From positions 124,001-188,000 of the forward strand of contig NZ_JACYOT010000004.1 of the NCBI RefSeq assembly GCF_014858005.1: DNA of 64,000 bases, written 5' to 3'. A program made the position numbers and the translations under genes. Positions 62,092 through 64,000 of this stretch are shown here, piece after piece. Positions within the stretch are counted from its first letter, which is position 1. Every line of letters begins with the position of its first letter. This DNA comes from Propioniciclava soli. GTDB lineage: Bacteria; Actinomycetota; Actinomycetes; Propionibacteriales; Propionibacteriaceae. The notes beneath the pieces are model-generated. The model ran no database searches and was not told where the DNA came from. It saw only the letters and a program-made list of their open reading frames with translations.

Positions 62092-64000
62092 TCAGCCGAT
62101 GTTCTTGTTCTCCCGGTAACTGCGCCAGGTGTTCTCGAAGGCCTCGGTCTGCTCCGGGATCGGGCGCCGCGCGCGCCAATCGAAGGTCGGTTCACCCGCG
62201 CCGTCCCAGCGCGTCACCTGGATGACGTCGTCGAGGGCGCCGACGTCCAGCTGCAGCCGGAACAGCTCGGGCAACGGCTCGGTGACGCGCGCGTCCAGGC
62301 GGGGCAGGTCGCCGTCCGGGTCGGAGTACAGCACCGATCCGCGCGACAGCCCACCGGTGGCGACGTAGTGCTCCATCGCGTGGAGGTAGACGTACTGGCT
62401 CGTCAGGATGTCGCGGATCAGGAACAGCCGGCTCACCGACCGGCGGCTCCCGGCGTCCGCGGCGATAGTCGATTCGTAGTCGCGCCACAGCGCCGACAGC
62501 TCCTCGCGCGCCTCGGCGACCGACGCCTTCGAGCGCACCACGCCCGCCTTGTCGCTCATGACGCGGCGGATGTGGGTCAACACCGCGTCGGTGGTGTCCT
62601 CGTCGTCCGCGGCCCGCTGGCTCGCCGACGCCAGCAGCGCCACCGCCCGCTCGGCCACCCCCTGGGCGGCCGCGGCGAAGGCGTCCGACCCGATCGGGTC
62701 GTCGCGGCGGGCCTGCGCGATGTAGGACGCCGCCCGCGTCGCGCCGACCTGGCCCGAGTTGAGCGCCGCCCCGCCCGGCCGGTAGACGCCGTGCGCCCCG
62801 GCTGCCTCCCCGACGGGGAAGAACCCCTCGACGTTGGAGTGCCACCACTGGTCGATCTCGAGGCCGCCGTTGTTGTGCTGCGCGCACACGGCGACCTCGA
62901 GCATGTCGGTCTCCAGGTCCACACCCGGGTTGCGCTCCAGGTAGAAGGTGTACGCGGGCCGGTTCATGTGCTGAAGGCGCTGGATGGGCGTCGAATTGCC
63001 CAGCCCCACGACGCCGGTGGCGTCCAGGTACCGGTAGGCCTCTTCGGAGAGCTGCGTTGCATCGAAGTCCGACTGCACCGGGTTGGAGCGGAAGTCGAGC
63101 CACACGCGGCGTCCGCGCAGCTTCGTCTCCTGGTAGACCAGCAGGTCGACCAAGGAGCTGCCCTCGGGCGCCTTGCGCACGTCGAAGGGCCACTGGTAGC
63201 CCTTGAGGAAGATGCGGGTGAGCTGATCGCCGTAGTCGGGCAGGAAGTCGGTGAGGAATTCCCGCGGGTCGTTGCCGTCCGCGTCCGTGCTCACGAACCG
63301 TGGCAACGCCTGCATGTACGTGCCCGATACGTTCCACCGCGGGCGAACCGACGCCAGCCCGAACTGCCACTCCGTCAGGTTCTTGCCGTGGACGCCGGCG
63401 CGCAGCGCGGCGCCGTTCGCGCCCCACTGGCCGTTGGGGTACACCGAGTCGGCGTACATGCCGGCCGGGCCGCCCGTGGCGTACACCAGGTTCGTGCAGC
63501 GCAGCAGCAGGAAGCGGCTGGGGGCGTCCTCGTTCACGTCCAGCCGGACGCACAACAGCCCGACGGCGCGGCCGTCCTCGACGACGAGATCCACCACCCG
63601 GCACAGATCCAGCACCGGCACCCCGGCGGAGTCGACCTTCGCCTCCAGGCGCTCGACCATCGTCCGCGACGTGTAGGGCCCGACCGACGTCGCGCGCTGG
63701 CGAGGGTCGTGGTCGGTCTTGTAGCCGACGTACTCACCCGACGCGTTGTGCGGAAACGGCACGCCCGACTCCACGAGGTGGAAGAACGCCCGCGGGCTCC
63801 ACGCGGCCTCGGCGAGGGCGATGTCGCCGTCCATCGAGCCACCGGAGAACAGCGTGTCGGCCATCTCCCGCACCGAGTCCGGCTCGGCGCCCGACAGGGT
63901 CAACTTGTAGTAGGTCTGCTTGTCGGAGCCGGCGTTGCGGGACGCCCCGGCGCGCCGCTTGTCGGTGACCATGACGACGTCGCGCTGGCCCAGCATCACC
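62092..64000 (-). CDS. FAD-dependent fumarate reductase/succinate dehydrogenase-like flavoprotein (partial)
   Basis: The C-terminal ~635 residues of a flavoprotein whose start and N-terminal FAD-binding GxGxxG lie beyond the window. Visible features are LVYATGGPAGMYADSVYPNG (FAD/substrate-domain loop), AQHNNGGLEIDQWW and FFPVGEAAGAHGVYRPGGAA with LNSGQVGATRAA (C-terminal FAD contacts), then a helical C-terminal domain. The family oxidises or reduces C4 dicarboxylates or similar compounds, but the diverged sequence and absence of SdhB/C nearby leave the substrate open. Confidence 0.85.
   Translation of the reverse strand, partial: VMLGQRDVVMVTDKRRAGASRNAGSDKQTYYKLTLSGAEPDSVREMADTLFSGGSMDGDIALAEAAWSPRAFFHLVESGVPFPHNASGEYVGYKTDHDPRQRATSVGPYTSRTMVERLEAKVDSAGVPVLDLCRVVDLVVEDGRAVGLLCVRLDVNEDAPSRFLLLRCTNLVYATGGPAGMYADSVYPNGQWGANGAALRAGVHGKNLTEWQFGLASVRPRWNVSGTYMQALPRFVSTDADGNDPREFLTDFLPDYGDQLTRIFLKGYQWPFDVRKAPEGSSLVDLLVYQETKLRGRRVWLDFRSNPVQSDFDATQLSEEAYRYLDATGVVGLGNSTPIQRLQHMNRPAYTFYLERNPGVDLETDMLEVAVCAQHNNGGLEIDQWWHSNVEGFFPVGEAAGAHGVYRPGGAALNSGQVGATRAASYIAQARRDDPIGSDAFAAAAQGVAERAVALLASASQRAADDEDTTDAVLTHIRRVMSDKAGVVRSKASVAEAREELSALWRDYESTIAADAGSRRSVSRLFLIRDILTSQYVYLHAMEHYVATGGLSRGSVLYSDPDGDLPRLDARVTEPLPELFRLQLDVGALDDVIQVTRWDGAGEPTFDWRARRPIPEQTEAFENTWRSYRENKNIG

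Overview
This window is chromosomal DNA from a high-GC Gram-positive bacterium. It is almost certainly an actinobacterium and most likely a member of the Propionibacteriaceae, but that rank is inferred from gene order and style, not from a search. The reasons are the very high GC, frequent GTG and TTG starts, a NAD synthetase whose catalytic residues have exactly the mycobacterial spacing, the conserved order rplU-rpmA / obgE-proB-proA-nadD-rsfS / leuS-comEA-comEC, and many leaderless genes with a TAnnnT box 6-7 nt before the start codon. No rRNA, CRISPR array, insertion sequence or prophage is visible. One tRNA gene is present (Ala, anticodon GGC).

Layout. 1-9.5 kb: a DUF445 membrane protein, a TM2 protein, a PIG-L deacetylase, nadE, a transglutaminase-like protein, an alpha/beta hydrolase, and an ABC exporter pair (ATPase plus FtsX-like permease) divergent from a NarL-type two-component system. 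9.5-13.5 kb: housekeeping genes rplU, rpmA, an S4-domain protein, obgE and proB. 13.5-26.2 kb: an apparent fructan-utilisation island between proB and proA (LacI regulator, five-gene Dpp/Opp-type ABC importer, intracellular GH32, large secreted GH32), bracketed by two diverged copies of a ~91-bp imperfect palindrome. 26.2-42.2 kb: proA, a 45-residue membrane protein, nadD, rsfS, a phosphatase, a tandem SMR efflux pair, several orphan genes, tRNA-Ala, leuS behind a probable peptide attenuator, an exo/endonuclease-phosphatase, comEA and comEC.

42.2-47.8 kb is a low-order accessory stretch: a Doc-type toxin-antitoxin pair, a nucleotidyltransferase remnant, a chain of overlapping unknown genes leading into a HINT-domain polymorphic toxin and possible immunity genes, a frameshifted XRE regulator, an acetyltransferase fragment and a MazF-type toxin-antitoxin pair. 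47.8-59.8 kb: a VOC protein and two CUT1-type sugar ABC loci on either side of a LacI gene. The rightward operon also carries a Gfo/Idh/MocA dehydrogenase, an alpha/beta hydrolase and a tagaturonate-epimerase-like protein, which suggests use of a uronate-type or modified plant sugar. 59.8-64 kb: a strong palindrome, a membrane protein, a DUF222/HNH (13E12-type) protein and the C-terminal part of an FAD-dependent fumarate reductase/succinate dehydrogenase-like protein.

The most unusual items are the leuS attenuator with a 12-codon leaderless leader peptide, the repeat-bracketed fructan island splitting proB from proA, the polymorphic-toxin module, and an abrupt composition change inside comEC.
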